DNA of 64,000 nucleotides from Cloacibacterium sp046296655 (GCA_046296655.1 JBKBLE010000010.1:11034-75033); one strand, 5' to 3'; positions 32,735 through 41,708 are shown, counted from the first letter of the stretch. A program made the numbers and translations. The notes: generated from the sequence alone by a model not told the origin.

Positions 32735-33736
32735 ATGAAAGAGTTTTCTAAAGAAGTTTATTTGCAATGGTATGCAGATATGACAATGTGGAGAAGGTTT
32801 GAAGACAAATGCCGTTCTCTTTATCTAAAACAAAAAATTAGAGGTTTTTTACACTTATACAATGGCCAAGAAGCTATTCCTGCAGGATTTGCACATGCGA
32901 TGGATCTTACCAAAGATGCGATGATTACAGCATACAGATGTCACGTTCATCCTATGGCAATGGGAGTAGATCCTAAGAGAATTATGGCTGAATTGTGCGG
33001 TAAAGCAACAGGAACTTGTCAAGGACTAGGTGGTTCTATGCACATTTTCTCAAAAGAGCATAGATTCTACGGAGGTCACGGAATTGTAGGTGGTCAGATT
33101 CCATTAGGAGCTGGTATTGCATTTGCAGATAAGTATTTTGAAAGAGGTGGAGTTACCATTTGTTTTTTTGGTGATGGAGCTGTAAGACAAGGTGCTTTAC
33201 ACGAAACCTTTAACATGGCAATGAACTGGAAACTTCCAGTAGTTTTCGTAGTAGAAAATAACCAATATGCTATGGGAACATCTGTTTCTAGAACTGCAAA
33301 CCACGAAGATATCTACAAATTAGGTTTAGGTTACGAAATGCCTTGTATGCCGGTAGATGCTATGGATCCAGAAAAAGTAGCAGAAGTAGCTTACGAAGCT
33401 GTAGAAAGAGCAAGAAGAGGAGATGGACCAACTTTCATAGAAGCTAGAACTTACAGATTCAGAGGTCACTCTATGTCAGACGCTGAACCTTATAGAACTA
33501 AGGAAGAAGTAGCTCTTAAAAAAGAAGAAGACCCAATCGTTTTAGTTAAAAAAAGAATTTTAGAAAACAAATGGGCTACTGAAGAAGAATTAGAAGCTAT
33601 CGAAGAAAAATCTAAAATGTTTGTAGAAGAATGCGAAGCTTTTGCAGAAGAATCTCCGTATCCAAGTGCAGAAAAAGTTTATGAATATGTTTATTCTGAA
33701 CCAAACTATCCATTCTTAGATAAATTAGAAAATTAA
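32735..33736 (+). CDS. pdhA: Pyruvate dehydrogenase E1 component, alpha subunit
   Basis: This is the TPP-dependent decarboxylase subunit of the pyruvate dehydrogenase complex. The 333-residue protein has the alpha-subunit pattern: YNGQEAIPAGFAHAM, GGSMHIFSKEHRFYGGHGIVGGQ, the TPP/Mg motif GDGAVRQGALHETFNMA..NN (about residues 148-175) and the phosphorylation-loop-like RTYRFRGHSMSDAEPYR. The gene for E1 beta is not adjacent; in flavobacteria it is often elsewhere. The E2 gene follows 96 bp downstream and is probably co-transcribed. Confidence 0.96.
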   Translation: MKEFSKEVYLQWYADMTMWRRFEDKCRSLYLKQKIRGFLHLYNGQEAIPAGFAHAMDLTKDAMITAYRCHVHPMAMGVDPKRIMAELCGKATGTCQGLGGSMHIFSKEHRFYGGHGIVGGQIPLGAGIAFADKYFERGGVTICFFGDGAVRQGALHETFNMAMNWKLPVVFVVENNQYAMGTSVSRTANHEDIYKLGLGYEMPCMPVDAMDPEKVAEVAYEAVERARRGDGPTFIEARTYRFRGHSMSDAEPYRTKEEVALKKEEDPIVLVKKRILENKWATEEELEAIEEKSKMFVEECEAFAEESPYPSAEKVYEYVYSEPNYPFLDKLEN

Positions 33737-33775
33737 TTTTAAATTCATTTGAAATTTGAAATTTGAGTTTGAAAT

Positions 33776-33820
33776 TCTTTGAGTTTTAAATCTCGAATCT
33801 CGAATCTCGAACCTCAAATC
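33776..33820. repeat. Tandem CTCGAAT repeats between pdhA and pdhC
   Basis: TCTCGAATCTCGAATCTCGA and degenerate copies form about five units of 7-8 bp in the pdhA-pdhC spacer. Confidence 0.6.
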
Positions 33821-33832
33821 AATATAAAAATT

Positions 33833-35455
33833 ATGGCTGAAGTAATTACAATGCCCAGACTTTCTGATACAATGACCGAGGGAAAAGTATCAAAATGGCA
33901 TAAAAAAGTAGGTGATACAGTAAAAGAAGGCGATGTTTTAGCCGAAATCGAAACAGATAAAGCCGTTCAAGATTTTGAATCAGAATTTAACGGTACTCTT
34001 TTATACATTGGTATAGAAGAAGGAAGTAATTCTCCTGTAGATAGCGTTTTGGCAATTATAGGAAATGCCGGAGAAGATATTTCTGGTTTAGTTCCAGGAG
34101 GTAATTCTGCTCCTCAAACAGAAGAAAAGAAAGAAGAAGTTGCAGTTTCTGAACCAGAAGTTTCGGCTGTTTCAGCAGAGATTCCTGCAGGTGTAGAAGT
34201 AATTACTATGCCTAGACTTTCTGATACCATGACTGAAGGAAAAGTAGCTAAATGGCACAAAAATGTAGGTGATGATGTAAAAGAAGGTGATATTCTTGCA
34301 GAAATTGAGACAGATAAAGCGGTTCAAGATTTTGAATCAGAATTTAAAGGAACGCTTCTTTACCAAGGCGTTTCAGAAGGAAACGCAACGAATGTTGATG
34401 AAATTTTAGCTATTATTGGTCCTGCTGGAACAGATGTATCTGCAATTGTTGCAGGTGGCGGTAAACAGCAATCAGCAATCAGCAATCAGCAATCAGCAAA
34501 CCAAGTTGTAACACCTGTTGAAACTCCAAAAGCAGAAAGCGGAGTGCAGAGTGCAGAAAGCGGAAGAATTAATATCTCTCCTTTAGCTAAAAAAATGGCT
34601 TTAGAAAAAGGAATTGATATTTCAACTGTTAAAGGAAGTGGTGATAACGGAAGAATCGTTAAAAAAGATATTGAAAATTATCAACCAAGTGCAGCTCCAG
34701 TTCAGCAAACTGCTGCAGTTTCTACAAGCGTAGCTTCTGCTCCTGCTGCTCAAGTGGCTATGAATTTCGTTGCTGGAGAAACTACAGAAACCGTAAACTC
34801 TCAAATAAGAAATGTAATTGCAAAAAGACTTTCTGAAAGTAAATTTACTGCACCTCACTACTATTTAATGGTAGAAATCAATATGGACAAAGCTATCGAA
34901 GCTAGAAAAGAGCTGAATAGTTTACCAGATACTAAGGTTTCTTTCAATGATATGGTGATTAAAGCCACTGCTTTAGCATTGAGAAAACACCCACAAGTAA
35001 ATTCTTCTTGGGCAGGTGATAAAATTATTCACCACGGAAATATTAACATAGGTGTAGCAGTTGCAATTCCAGATGGTTTAGTAGTTCCTGTTCTTAAAAA
35101 TGCAGATTATATGAATTATAATCAAATTTCTGCATCTGTAAAAGACATGGCTTCTAGAGCTAAATCAAAAGGTCTTAAAGCGAATGAAATGGAAGGTTCT
35201 ACTTTCTCTATCTCTAACCTTGGTATGTTTGGAATCGAAACCTTTACTTCGATTATTAACCAACCGAATTCTTGTATCCTTTCAGTAGGTGCAATTATTG
35301 AAAAACCAGTGGTTAAAAACGGTCAAATTGTAGTAGGAAATACTATGAAACTTTCTCTAGCTTGTGATCATAGAGTAGTAGATGGCGCTACAGGTGCACA
35401 ATTCTTACAGACTCTTAAAACTTATTTAGAAAGTCCGTTGACTATGTTACTGTAA
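33833..35455 (+). CDS. pdhC: Dihydrolipoyllysine acetyltransferase, pyruvate dehydrogenase E2
   Basis: This is the core acyltransferase of the pyruvate dehydrogenase complex. The 540-residue protein has two lipoyl domains (about 2-75 and 120-195), each with a lipoylated Lys in EIETDKAVQDFESEF. A linker with a heptamer-coded stretch (QQSAISNQQSANQ) follows. Next come a peripheral-subunit-binding domain (about 245-280, INISPLAKKMALEKGID, VKGSGDNGRI) and the catalytic domain (about 310-540) with CDHRVVDGATGA. The ATG at 33833 starts MAEVITMPRLSDT; an in-frame ATG at 33779 would read through the tandem repeat of the spacer. Confidence 0.96.
   Translation: MAEVITMPRLSDTMTEGKVSKWHKKVGDTVKEGDVLAEIETDKAVQDFESEFNGTLLYIGIEEGSNSPVDSVLAIIGNAGEDISGLVPGGNSAPQTEEKKEEVAVSEPEVSAVSAEIPAGVEVITMPRLSDTMTEGKVAKWHKNVGDDVKEGDILAEIETDKAVQDFESEFKGTLLYQGVSEGNATNVDEILAIIGPAGTDVSAIVAGGGKQQSAISNQQSANQVVTPVETPKAESGVQSAESGRINISPLAKKMALEKGIDISTVKGSGDNGRIVKKDIENYQPSAAPVQQTAAVSTSVASAPAAQVAMNFVAGETTETVNSQIRNVIAKRLSESKFTAPHYYLMVEINMDKAIEARKELNSLPDTKVSFNDMVIKATALALRKHPQVNSSWAGDKIIHHGNINIGVAVAIPDGLVVPVLKNADYMNYNQISASVKDMASRAKSKGLKANEMEGSTFSISNLGMFGIETFTSIINQPNSCILSVGAIIEKPVVKNGQIVVGNTMKLSLACDHRVVDGATGAQFLQTLKTYLESPLTMLL
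34466..34500. repeat. Heptamer tandem array (CAGCAAT) inside pdhC
   Basis: Almost five perfect copies of the 7-bp unit CAGCAAT code for the linker after the second lipoyl domain. A related imperfect array, AGCAGAAAGCGGAGTGCAGA and on, follows at 34531-34563. Confidence 0.8.
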
Positions 35456-35478
35456 AATTTTACAATTTTATATATTAA

Positions 35479-35510
35479 AAATCCTTTCAATTTTTTGAAA
35501 GGATTTTTTT
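35479..35510 (+). terminator. Terminator of the pdhA-pdhC operon
   Basis: The stem AAATCCTTTCAA/TTGAAAGGATTT is followed by a long T run. Confidence 0.88.
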
Positions 35511-35830
35511 ATTTTGGCGTATCTTGTTGTAAAATCCATTGCAATTCCCAAGTTATTTTATAACTAGACCGTGCTTTTCGCTGCAAATTAAGGAACGAAA
35601 TTCGCCAATTCCTTTCAAAACATTAAAAATATTATTGGCAATTCCTCATTCATTTACGCTCGCTTCGCTCGCGCCATTTCATTGCGGGATTTACGATACA
35701 ATCACTTACGCGAAAGTATTTTTTTATTAAATCTTTCATTTTTATTTCTCATTGAAATTATAAAAGCATCCATATTTTAAAAATTTTAAAAAATCTAAAA
35801 TCTAAAATCTAAAATCTAAAATCAATTTAC
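35511..35830. other. 320-bp intergenic region with repeat debris
   Basis: There is no convincing gene. It holds a palindromic GC-rich patch, TACGCTCGCTTCGCTCGCGCC (35654-35674), a pair GCCAATTCC/ATTGGCAATTCC about 35 bp apart, and at 35793-35823 three to four copies of the 10-bp unit TAAAATCTAA just before the lolD promoter. A short plus-strand reading frame at 35539-35730 crosses the palindromes and looks spurious. Confidence 0.55.
35793..35823. repeat. Tandem decamer AAAATCTAAA
   Basis: Four nearly perfect 10-bp copies lie immediately upstream of the lolD promoter, overlapping the place where a -33 element would lie. Confidence 0.75.
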
Positions 35831-35838
35831 TATTTTTG
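35831..35838 (+). promoter_or_regulatory. -7 promoter box of lolD (leaderless spacing)
   Basis: TATTTTTG matches TAnnTTTG exactly, ending 4 nt before the ATG. Confidence 0.62.
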
Positions 35839-35842
35839 AACT

Positions 35843-36508
35843 ATGATTAAAGCGAAAAATATTCACAAATCTTACGGTGATTTAGAAGTTCTAAAAGGAG
35901 TAGACTTAGAAATAAAAACAGGCGAAATTGTTTCCATTGTTGGGGAATCAGGAGCTGGTAAATCTACTTTGTTGCACATTCTGGGAACCTTAGATTTGCC
36001 TTCTCATATAGATAAATACGGAACTGAATTAACAATTGGTGATCAATCATTCCTAAAAATGAATGACAGGGAAATTTCTAAATTTAGAAATGAAAACATA
36101 GGATTCGTATTTCAGCATCACCAGTTATTGCCAGAATTTACAGCTTTAGAAAATGTACTGATTCCAACGAGAATTTCTGGAAAAAACGAAAAAGAATCTA
36201 TGGACAAAGCATTTCTTTTGTTCGAAGAATTACACATTGCACATAGAATTCAGCACAAACCAAAAGAACTTTCTGGTGGTGAAGCGCAGCGTGTAGCTGT
36301 AGCCAGAGCTTTAATCAATTCTCCAAAAATTATTTTTGCAGACGAACCCACTGGGAATTTAGATTCAAAAAATGCAGATGCATTACATCAACTCTTTTTT
36401 GATTTAAGAGACAGATACAATCAAACTTTTGTGATTGTAACGCACAATAAAGAACTGGCGGAAAGTACCGATAGAAAATTAGTCATGAAAGACGGACTTA
36501 TTTTATAA
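35843..36508 (+). CDS. lolD: ABC transporter ATP-binding protein, LolD/MacB type
   Basis: The 221-residue ATPase subunit has Walker A GESGAGKST, Q-loop FVFQHHQLLPEFTALENV, signature LSGGEAQRVAVARAL, Walker B IIFADEPTGNLDS and H-loop IVTHNKE. The FQHHQLLPEFTALENV and SDxxLHxL-type middle match the LolD/FtsE/MacB class of ATPases, which drive lipoprotein release to the outer membrane or mechanical transmission. No LolC/E-like permease is adjacent, which is common for lolD in Bacteroidota. The exact partner is therefore unproven. Confidence 0.9.
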   Translation: MIKAKNIHKSYGDLEVLKGVDLEIKTGEIVSIVGESGAGKSTLLHILGTLDLPSHIDKYGTELTIGDQSFLKMNDREISKFRNENIGFVFQHHQLLPEFTALENVLIPTRISGKNEKESMDKAFLLFEELHIAHRIQHKPKELSGGEAQRVAVARALINSPKIIFADEPTGNLDSKNADALHQLFFDLRDRYNQTFVIVTHNKELAESTDRKLVMKDGLIL

Positions 36509-36545
36509 AAGAGCCAAGCAAAAAGTAAAAAGAGTCAAGTTTATC
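36509..36545. repeat. Repeat of GAGCCAAG/AAGAGTCAAG type
   Basis: AAAGAGCCAAGCAAAAAGTAAAAAGAGTCAAG contains two imperfect AAGAGYCAAG units around AAAAAGTAA. Its reverse complement recurs at about 58552-58575. Confidence 0.5.
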
Positions 36546-36558
36546 TATAGCTAAAAAA

Positions 36559-37236
36559 ATGTCGATAAAATTCCTTTCTGAAGATGATAGACCAAGAGAA
36601 AAATTTCTTTTGAAGGGTAAATCTGCGCTTTCAGATTCAGAATTACTGGCGATTATTTTAGGAAGTGGAAACACAGAAGAATCTGCGGTAGAACTCGCTC
36701 AGAAAATTTTGAAAAGTGTAGACAATAATTGGCAGAATCTGAGTTTACTTTCCATAAAAGATTTGATGAAATTCAAAGGAATTGGCGAAGCAAAAGCCAT
36801 TTCTATTGCTACAGCGCTAGAAATTGGCAGAAGAAAAGCTTCACAAGAAATTCCAGAAAAATTAGTCATCAAAAGTTCGGAACAAGCTTATAAAATACTT
36901 TTGCCACATCTTTCCGACCTCAGAACTGAAGAGTTTTGGGTAATTTTCTTGAACCAGAAAAATCAACTGATTAAAAAAACTCAAATTTCAAAAGGTGGAA
37001 TTTCTGCAACTCATGTAGATGTGAGAGTGCTCTTTAAAGAAGCTTTAGAAAATTTTTCCACGAATATTATCGTGGCGCATAATCATCCAACTGGTGTTCT
37101 AAAACCGAGCGAAGCAGATATAAGAATGACTAAAAATATTCAAAATGCTGGCGAAATTTTAGATATTAAATTGCTTGACCATATCATCATTGGCGAAAAT
37201 TCATTTTACAGTTTCGCAGAAGCAGGTTTATTATGA
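36559..37236 (+). CDS. radC: RadC family JAB domain protein (DNA repair protein RadC)
   Basis: The 225-residue protein has an N-terminal helix-hairpin-helix region (LLSIKDLMKFKGIGEAKAISI) and a C-terminal JAB1/MPN-like metalloprotease fold with the metal motif VAHNHPTG and the downstream Ser/Asp in KPSEADIRMT. The historic name suggests DNA repair, but the biochemical role of RadC remains unsettled. Its stop overlaps the start of the next gene by 4 nt (ATGA), so the two are translationally coupled. Confidence 0.93.
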   Translation: MSIKFLSEDDRPREKFLLKGKSALSDSELLAIILGSGNTEESAVELAQKILKSVDNNWQNLSLLSIKDLMKFKGIGEAKAISIATALEIGRRKASQEIPEKLVIKSSEQAYKILLPHLSDLRTEEFWVIFLNQKNQLIKKTQISKGGISATHVDVRVLFKEALENFSTNIIVAHNHPTGVLKPSEADIRMTKNIQNAGEILDIKLLDHIIIGENSFYSFAEAGLL

Positions 37237-38129
37237 TAAAGCGACTGAAATATGAAGAAATAGATTGGCAGAAATATCAAAATTGTTTAGAGCAGTCTGA
37301 ACAACACATTTTCTTTGCCGATAAAAAATATTTAGATGCTTTAATTGGTAGAAAATGGGAAATTCTTGTTGATAATGATTACGAAGCAGTAATGCCTATT
37401 CCTTTAGCGAAAAAATGGGGATTTACTTTTGTGGTAATGCCTTTGCAAACTCAACAGTTAGGGATTTTTTCAGAAAAAGATACTCCAGAATTGAATGAAT
37501 CGTTTTTAGCGTTTTTTCAACAACATTATAAGGTGTTTTACTATGCTTTTAATGCCAAAAATGAGTTTAAAACTCTTTTAAAAACTAGAAAAAACTATAA
37601 ATTATTTGCTGAAGATTATGAAAGTATCAAAAAGAAATATTCTATTCACAGAAGAAGAAACGTAAGGATTACAGATGTTTTGCAGGATAAAATAAAATTT
37701 TCAGAAGCCGAAAATCTGAATCATTCTGAATCATTTTTTACTGAAAATGTAATTGGTTTTCCAAATTTTTCTTTGAAAAAACGAGCTTTTGAAAATATGA
37801 AAAACTTTTTGAGCCAAAAACTTTTAAAAGTATATGAATTGTATTTTGATGGGGAATTAGCTTCACAAGCTTATCTAATAGAATCTGAAAAAGAAGATTT
37901 TTTGGTCAATTTTATTAATGATAAGAAGTTTTCTAAGTATAATCTATCGTCTATTATTCTTGACCAAATTTTCAGAAAAAACATTGAGAAAAAAGATTTT
38001 AACTTTCATGGAAGTAATATTTCTGAAATTGCAGAGTTTTATAGGCGTTTTGGAGCGACAGAAGAAAATTACGCTTTCGTAGAAAACTCTAAGATTCAGT
38101 TACTTAAATCGTATTTTATTAGACAATAA
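37233..38129 (+). CDS. Conserved hypothetical protein, possible GNAT-fold acyltransferase
   Basis: This 298-residue soluble protein has no clear named family. The second half (about 140-290) has the look of a FemAB/GNAT acyl-CoA N-acyltransferase fold: a SIHRRRNVRITD segment, a strand with VYELYFDGELASQAYLI and the motif YNLSSIILDQIFRKN, then FNFHGSNISEIAEFYRRFGAT, which resembles the C-terminal part of such transferases. The substrate is unknown. It is coupled to radC by a 4-nt overlap, which is conserved-looking but unexplained. Confidence 0.65.
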   Translation: MIKRLKYEEIDWQKYQNCLEQSEQHIFFADKKYLDALIGRKWEILVDNDYEAVMPIPLAKKWGFTFVVMPLQTQQLGIFSEKDTPELNESFLAFFQQHYKVFYYAFNAKNEFKTLLKTRKNYKLFAEDYESIKKKYSIHRRRNVRITDVLQDKIKFSEAENLNHSESFFTENVIGFPNFSLKKRAFENMKNFLSQKLLKVYELYFDGELASQAYLIESEKEDFLVNFINDKKFSKYNLSSIILDQIFRKNIEKKDFNFHGSNISEIAEFYRRFGATEENYAFVENSKIQLLKSYFIRQ

Positions 38130-38136
38130 TTATTCC

Positions 38137-38144
38137 TATCTTTG
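38137..38144 (+). promoter_or_regulatory. -7 promoter box of the 38165-38674 gene
   Basis: TATCTTTG matches TAnnTTTG exactly, 20 nt before the ATG. Confidence 0.62.
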
Positions 38145-38164
38145 CAGCCTCAATTTTTCGTAAA

Positions 38165-38674
38165 ATGAATTTTGAAAACATGCTTCCTTATGCTTTTGCA
38201 TTAATCATTGCGCTCCCAATAATTTTTTTATTGAGACAATTTGTTTTCACCTATATTAATCTGAAAAACAAAGAGTTAAAGATTTTGGCGGTAAAAGCAA
38301 ATGGAGATTTGAAAATGCAAGCCTACGAAAGAATGACGCTTTTTTTAGAAAGAATAAAACCATCGAATTTAGTGAATAAGTTTGATAAAGACTTAGCGAT
38401 TCATGAGTTTATTTATCTTTTAGAAAAGAATATTACAGAAGAATTTGAGTATAACAGTTCTCAGCAATTGTATATTTCTAGAAATTCTTGGGAGAATGTT
38501 GTTGCATCTAAGAATAATGTGATTCAGTTGATGAGAAAAACTTACGAAAGTCTTAGTAATACTGCAAGTTTACAAGATTTCAAAACCATATTTTTAATGA
38601 ATTATGTTAATAGCGAAGATTTTATAGCAAACACTATAGAAGATTTAAGAAAAGATGCCATTTTATTATCTTAA
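38165..38674 (+). CDS. Conserved hypothetical membrane-anchored protein
   Basis: I recognise no named domain. The 169-residue protein has one N-terminal transmembrane helix (about residues 8-28, ALIIALPIIFLLRQFVF) followed by a helical cytoplasmic domain of about 140 residues with few Cys and no obvious catalytic motif. It looks like the small flavobacterial family that lies beside pyrophosphatase genes. Its TAA stop is part of the -7 box of ppa, so the two genes abut. Confidence 0.6.
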   Translation: MNFENMLPYAFALIIALPIIFLLRQFVFTYINLKNKELKILAVKANGDLKMQAYERMTLFLERIKPSNLVNKFDKDLAIHEFIYLLEKNITEEFEYNSSQQLYISRNSWENVVASKNNVIQLMRKTYESLSNTASLQDFKTIFLMNYVNSEDFIANTIEDLRKDAILLS

Positions 38675-38679
38675 CTTTG
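38672..38679 (+). promoter_or_regulatory. -7 promoter box of ppa
   Basis: TAACTTTG matches TAnnTTTG exactly and overlaps the stop codon of the preceding gene, 22 nt before the ppa ATG. Confidence 0.6.
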
Positions 38680-38701
38680 TAAAATTAGAAACAAGTATAT
38701 T

Positions 38702-39319
38702 ATGATTCCAAATTTTAAAGCACATCCATGGCATGGAATTTCTGCGGGAGATGATGCTCCAAATGTGGTAACTACTTTCATAGAAATAGTTCCAGCAGAT
38801 ACAATTAAGTATGAAGTAGACAAAAAAAGTGGATATTTAAAAGTAGACAGACCACAGAAATTTTCGAATATTATTCCAGCATTGTACGGTTTTATTCCTA
38901 GAACGTATTGCCACGAAGAAGTTAAAAAATTAGCGATTAGAGAAGGAGCAGTAGATGTTACAGAAGGTGACCACGATCCATTGGATATTTTAGTGTTAAG
39001 TTCACACAATATTCACTCTGGAGGTTTGTTGATGGATGCGATTCCAGTTGGCGGTTTTAAAATGATTGACAAAGGTGAAGCAGATGATAAAATCGTAGCA
39101 GTAATGGTAGGAGATCAAGTGTATGGTCACATCAGAGATATTTCTGAATTGCCACAAGCTGAAGTTTTCAGACTAAAACATTACTTCTTAACTTATAAAA
39201 ATCTTCCTTATGAAGAAGCAACTTGTAGAATAGAAGAAATATACGGAGCTGAACATGCTAAAGAAGTAATTGTAGCTTCACAAAAAGACTATTCTGACAA
39301 ATTTGGGGGTATTATGTAA
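38702..39319 (+). CDS. ppa: Soluble inorganic pyrophosphatase, family I
   Basis: The enzyme hydrolyses pyrophosphate to drive biosynthetic reactions. The 205-residue protein carries the metal-binding EGDHDPLDILVLS (the family-I DxDPxD signature, about residues 90-102), KMIDKGEADDKIVAV and the C-terminal HYFLTYKNL. The order is that of cytoplasmic Mg-dependent enzymes. Directly downstream lies the gene for a membrane ion-pumping pyrophosphatase, so both disposal routes for pyrophosphate are encoded side by side. Confidence 0.94.
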   Translation: MIPNFKAHPWHGISAGDDAPNVVTTFIEIVPADTIKYEVDKKSGYLKVDRPQKFSNIIPALYGFIPRTYCHEEVKKLAIREGAVDVTEGDHDPLDILVLSSHNIHSGGLLMDAIPVGGFKMIDKGEADDKIVAVMVGDQVYGHIRDISELPQAEVFRLKHYFLTYKNLPYEEATCRIEEIYGAEHAKEVIVASQKDYSDKFGGIM

Positions 39320-39344
39320 AAACCGAAATTTGAGTAAATTTACA

Positions 39345-39374
39345 AAATCTAGCGAATATTCGCTAGATTTTTTT
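39345..39374 (+). terminator. Terminator of ppa
   Basis: The perfect palindrome AAATCTAGCGAATATTCGCTAGATTT is followed by a T run. Confidence 0.88.
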
Positions 39375-39497
39375 GTTTTATTTTCAGTACTTTACGATAT
39401 AAATCATAACTTAAAAAATCTTAAATCTAAATTTGTTTTTTGTGTTATTGTTTTTACTATATTAGTCCCATCAATTGTAAACAAAAATTAATATTCT

Positions 39498-41708
39498 ATG
39501 AATTTACTATTTTATTTAGTACCTCTTTTTGGTGTCATAGCCTTACTTTACACCTTCGTTCAAAGTTCTTGGGTAAGTAAGCAACCAGTAGGTAATGACA
39601 GAATGAAAACCATTAGTGGTCATATTGCAGATGGAGCGATGGCTTTTCTAAAAGCTGAATATCGTATCCTTACTTATTTTGTAATTGTGGTAGGTATATT
39701 ATTGGGAATTATGGGATTTAGCAACGCTAATTCTCATTGGAGTATAGGAGTAGCATTTGCTGTAGGAGCTGTTTTTTCGGCTACAGCAGGTTATATAGGA
39801 ATGAAAATCGCAACGAAATCAAATGTAAGAACAGCAGAAGCGGCTAAAACTTCATTAGCTCAAGCGCTTAAAGTTTCTTTTACCGGAGGTTCTGTAATGG
39901 GAATGGGAGTTGCAGGTCTTGCTGTTTTAGGTTTAGGTTCTTTATTCTTAATTATTAAACAAATTTTTGCGCCAGAAGCCAATGTAGATTCCCACGAAAT
40001 GGAAAGAGCCATCGAAATATTGACTGGTTTTTCTTTAGGAGCAGAATCTATTGCTTTATTTGCAAGAGTTGGTGGTGGTATTTATACCAAAGCAGCAGAT
40101 GTAGGTGCAGATTTAGTAGGAAAAGTAGAAGCAGGTATTCCTGAAGATGATCCTAGAAATCCAGCTACGATTGCGGATAATGTAGGAGATAATGTGGGAG
40201 ATGTTGCAGGAATGGGAGCGGATTTATTTGGCTCTTATGTGGCTACTGTTTTAGCAACGATGGTTTTGGGTAGAGAAACTTTATCGGTAGATAATTATGG
40301 AGGTTTTGCGCCAATTCTTTTACCAATGCTTATTGCAGGAACCGGAATTGTATTTTCAATTATAGGAACTTTCTTTGTTAAAATTTCTGACAAAACAGAA
40401 GATACCACTGCTAAAGTTCAAAAAGCATTAAATATGGGGAACTGGGGAAGTATTATTCTAACAGCGGTTGCTTCTTATTTTTTAGTGAATTTCATTCTTC
40501 CTGAAAATATGTCATTAAGAGGTTTTGAGTTCACCAGAATGGGTGTTTTTGGAGCGATTATGGTAGGTTTAGTAGTAGGAACATTGATGTCTATCATTAC
40601 TGAATATTACACTGCAATGGGAAAAAGACCTGTAACAAGTATTGTGAAACAATCTTCTACAGGACACGCTACTAATATTATTGGTGGACTTTCTGTAGGA
40701 ATGGAATCTACTTTATTACCTATGATTGTACTTTCTGCGGGAATTTGGGGTTCTTATCTTTGTGCAGGTTTATATGGAGTAGCCATTGCTGCTGCTGGAA
40801 TGATGGCTACTACTGCTATGCAATTAGCGATTGATGCTTTCGGACCAATTGCAGATAATGCAGGTGGAATTGCAGAAATGAGTGAATTGCCGAAAAGTGT
40901 AAGAGAAAAAACAGATATTTTAGATGCAGTAGGAAACACTACTGCAGCCACAGGAAAAGGATTTGCAATTGCTTCAGCGGCACTTACTGCGTTAGCCTTA
41001 TTTGCAGCATTTGTAAGAATTGCAGGAATTGATGGCATCGATATTTACAAAGCAGATGTTTTATCAGGGCTTTTTATTGGAGCAATGATTCCGTTTATTT
41101 TCTCATCATTAGCAATTAATGCAGTAGGAAAAGCGGCTATGGCAATGGTAGAAGAAGTAAGAAGACAGTTCAGAGAAATTCCAGGAATTTTAGAAGGAAC
41201 TGGGAAACCAGAATATGATAAATGCGTAGCGATTTCTACGGATGCTTCTATCAAAAAAATGTTATTACCAGGTTCTATCGCTATTGTTACGCCATTATTA
41301 GTTGGTTTTATTTGGGGGCCTGAAGTTTTAGGAGGATTTTTAGCGGGAGCTACTGCAAGTGGTGTTTTACTAGGAATGTTCCAAAATAACGCTGGTGGAG
41401 CTTGGGATAATGCGAAAAAATCTTTTGAAAAAGGAGTTGAAGTAAATGGAGAAACCTATTACAAAGGTTCTGAAATGCACAAAGCTTCAGTAACTGGAGA
41501 TACAGTAGGTGATCCGTTCAAAGATACTTCTGGTCCTTCTATGAATATTTTAATTAAGTTAATGTCTATTGTTTCTTTGGTTATTGCACCTACATTGGCA
41601 TCTATGTTTGCCGAAAAAATTGAAAAAGACAGACAACATAAGATAGAAACCATGATTTCTGCCTCTCAAAAGAAATCCGTTTCTATGACTAATTGTAATA
41701 CTGAATGA
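39498..41708 (+). CDS. hppA: Membrane-bound ion-translocating pyrophosphatase, K+-dependent type
   Basis: This enzyme couples pyrophosphate hydrolysis to pumping of H+ (or Na+). The 736-residue protein has about sixteen hydrophobic segments. The substrate site reads GADLVGKVEAGIPEDDPRNP and the acidic loop is IADNVGDNVGDVAGMGADLF. In the helix that decides potassium dependence the motif is GNTTAATGKGFAI. The Ala where K+-independent enzymes have Lys is the mark of the K+-dependent subfamily. Whether Na+ or H+ is pumped depends on Glu positions that I cannot align with certainty. A 20-codon reading frame begins directly after its TGA. Confidence 0.95.
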   Translation: MNLLFYLVPLFGVIALLYTFVQSSWVSKQPVGNDRMKTISGHIADGAMAFLKAEYRILTYFVIVVGILLGIMGFSNANSHWSIGVAFAVGAVFSATAGYIGMKIATKSNVRTAEAAKTSLAQALKVSFTGGSVMGMGVAGLAVLGLGSLFLIIKQIFAPEANVDSHEMERAIEILTGFSLGAESIALFARVGGGIYTKAADVGADLVGKVEAGIPEDDPRNPATIADNVGDNVGDVAGMGADLFGSYVATVLATMVLGRETLSVDNYGGFAPILLPMLIAGTGIVFSIIGTFFVKISDKTEDTTAKVQKALNMGNWGSIILTAVASYFLVNFILPENMSLRGFEFTRMGVFGAIMVGLVVGTLMSIITEYYTAMGKRPVTSIVKQSSTGHATNIIGGLSVGMESTLLPMIVLSAGIWGSYLCAGLYGVAIAAAGMMATTAMQLAIDAFGPIADNAGGIAEMSELPKSVREKTDILDAVGNTTAATGKGFAIASAALTALALFAAFVRIAGIDGIDIYKADVLSGLFIGAMIPFIFSSLAINAVGKAAMAMVEEVRRQFREIPGILEGTGKPEYDKCVAISTDASIKKMLLPGSIAIVTPLLVGFIWGPEVLGGFLAGATASGVLLGMFQNNAGGAWDNAKKSFEKGVEVNGETYYKGSEMHKASVTGDTVGDPFKDTSGPSMNILIKLMSIVSLVIAPTLASMFAEKIEKDRQHKIETMISASQKKSVSMTNCNTE

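Noticed and set aside
34466..34563. Repeats in pdhC considered as a CRISPR-like array
   Set aside because: Units are 7 bp without spacers and lie in a coding linker; there are no cas genes in the window.
35539..35730. Plus-strand reading frame of 63 codons in the pdhC-lolD spacer
   Set aside because: It runs across palindromic repeat sequence, with no promoter box and no protein-like composition.
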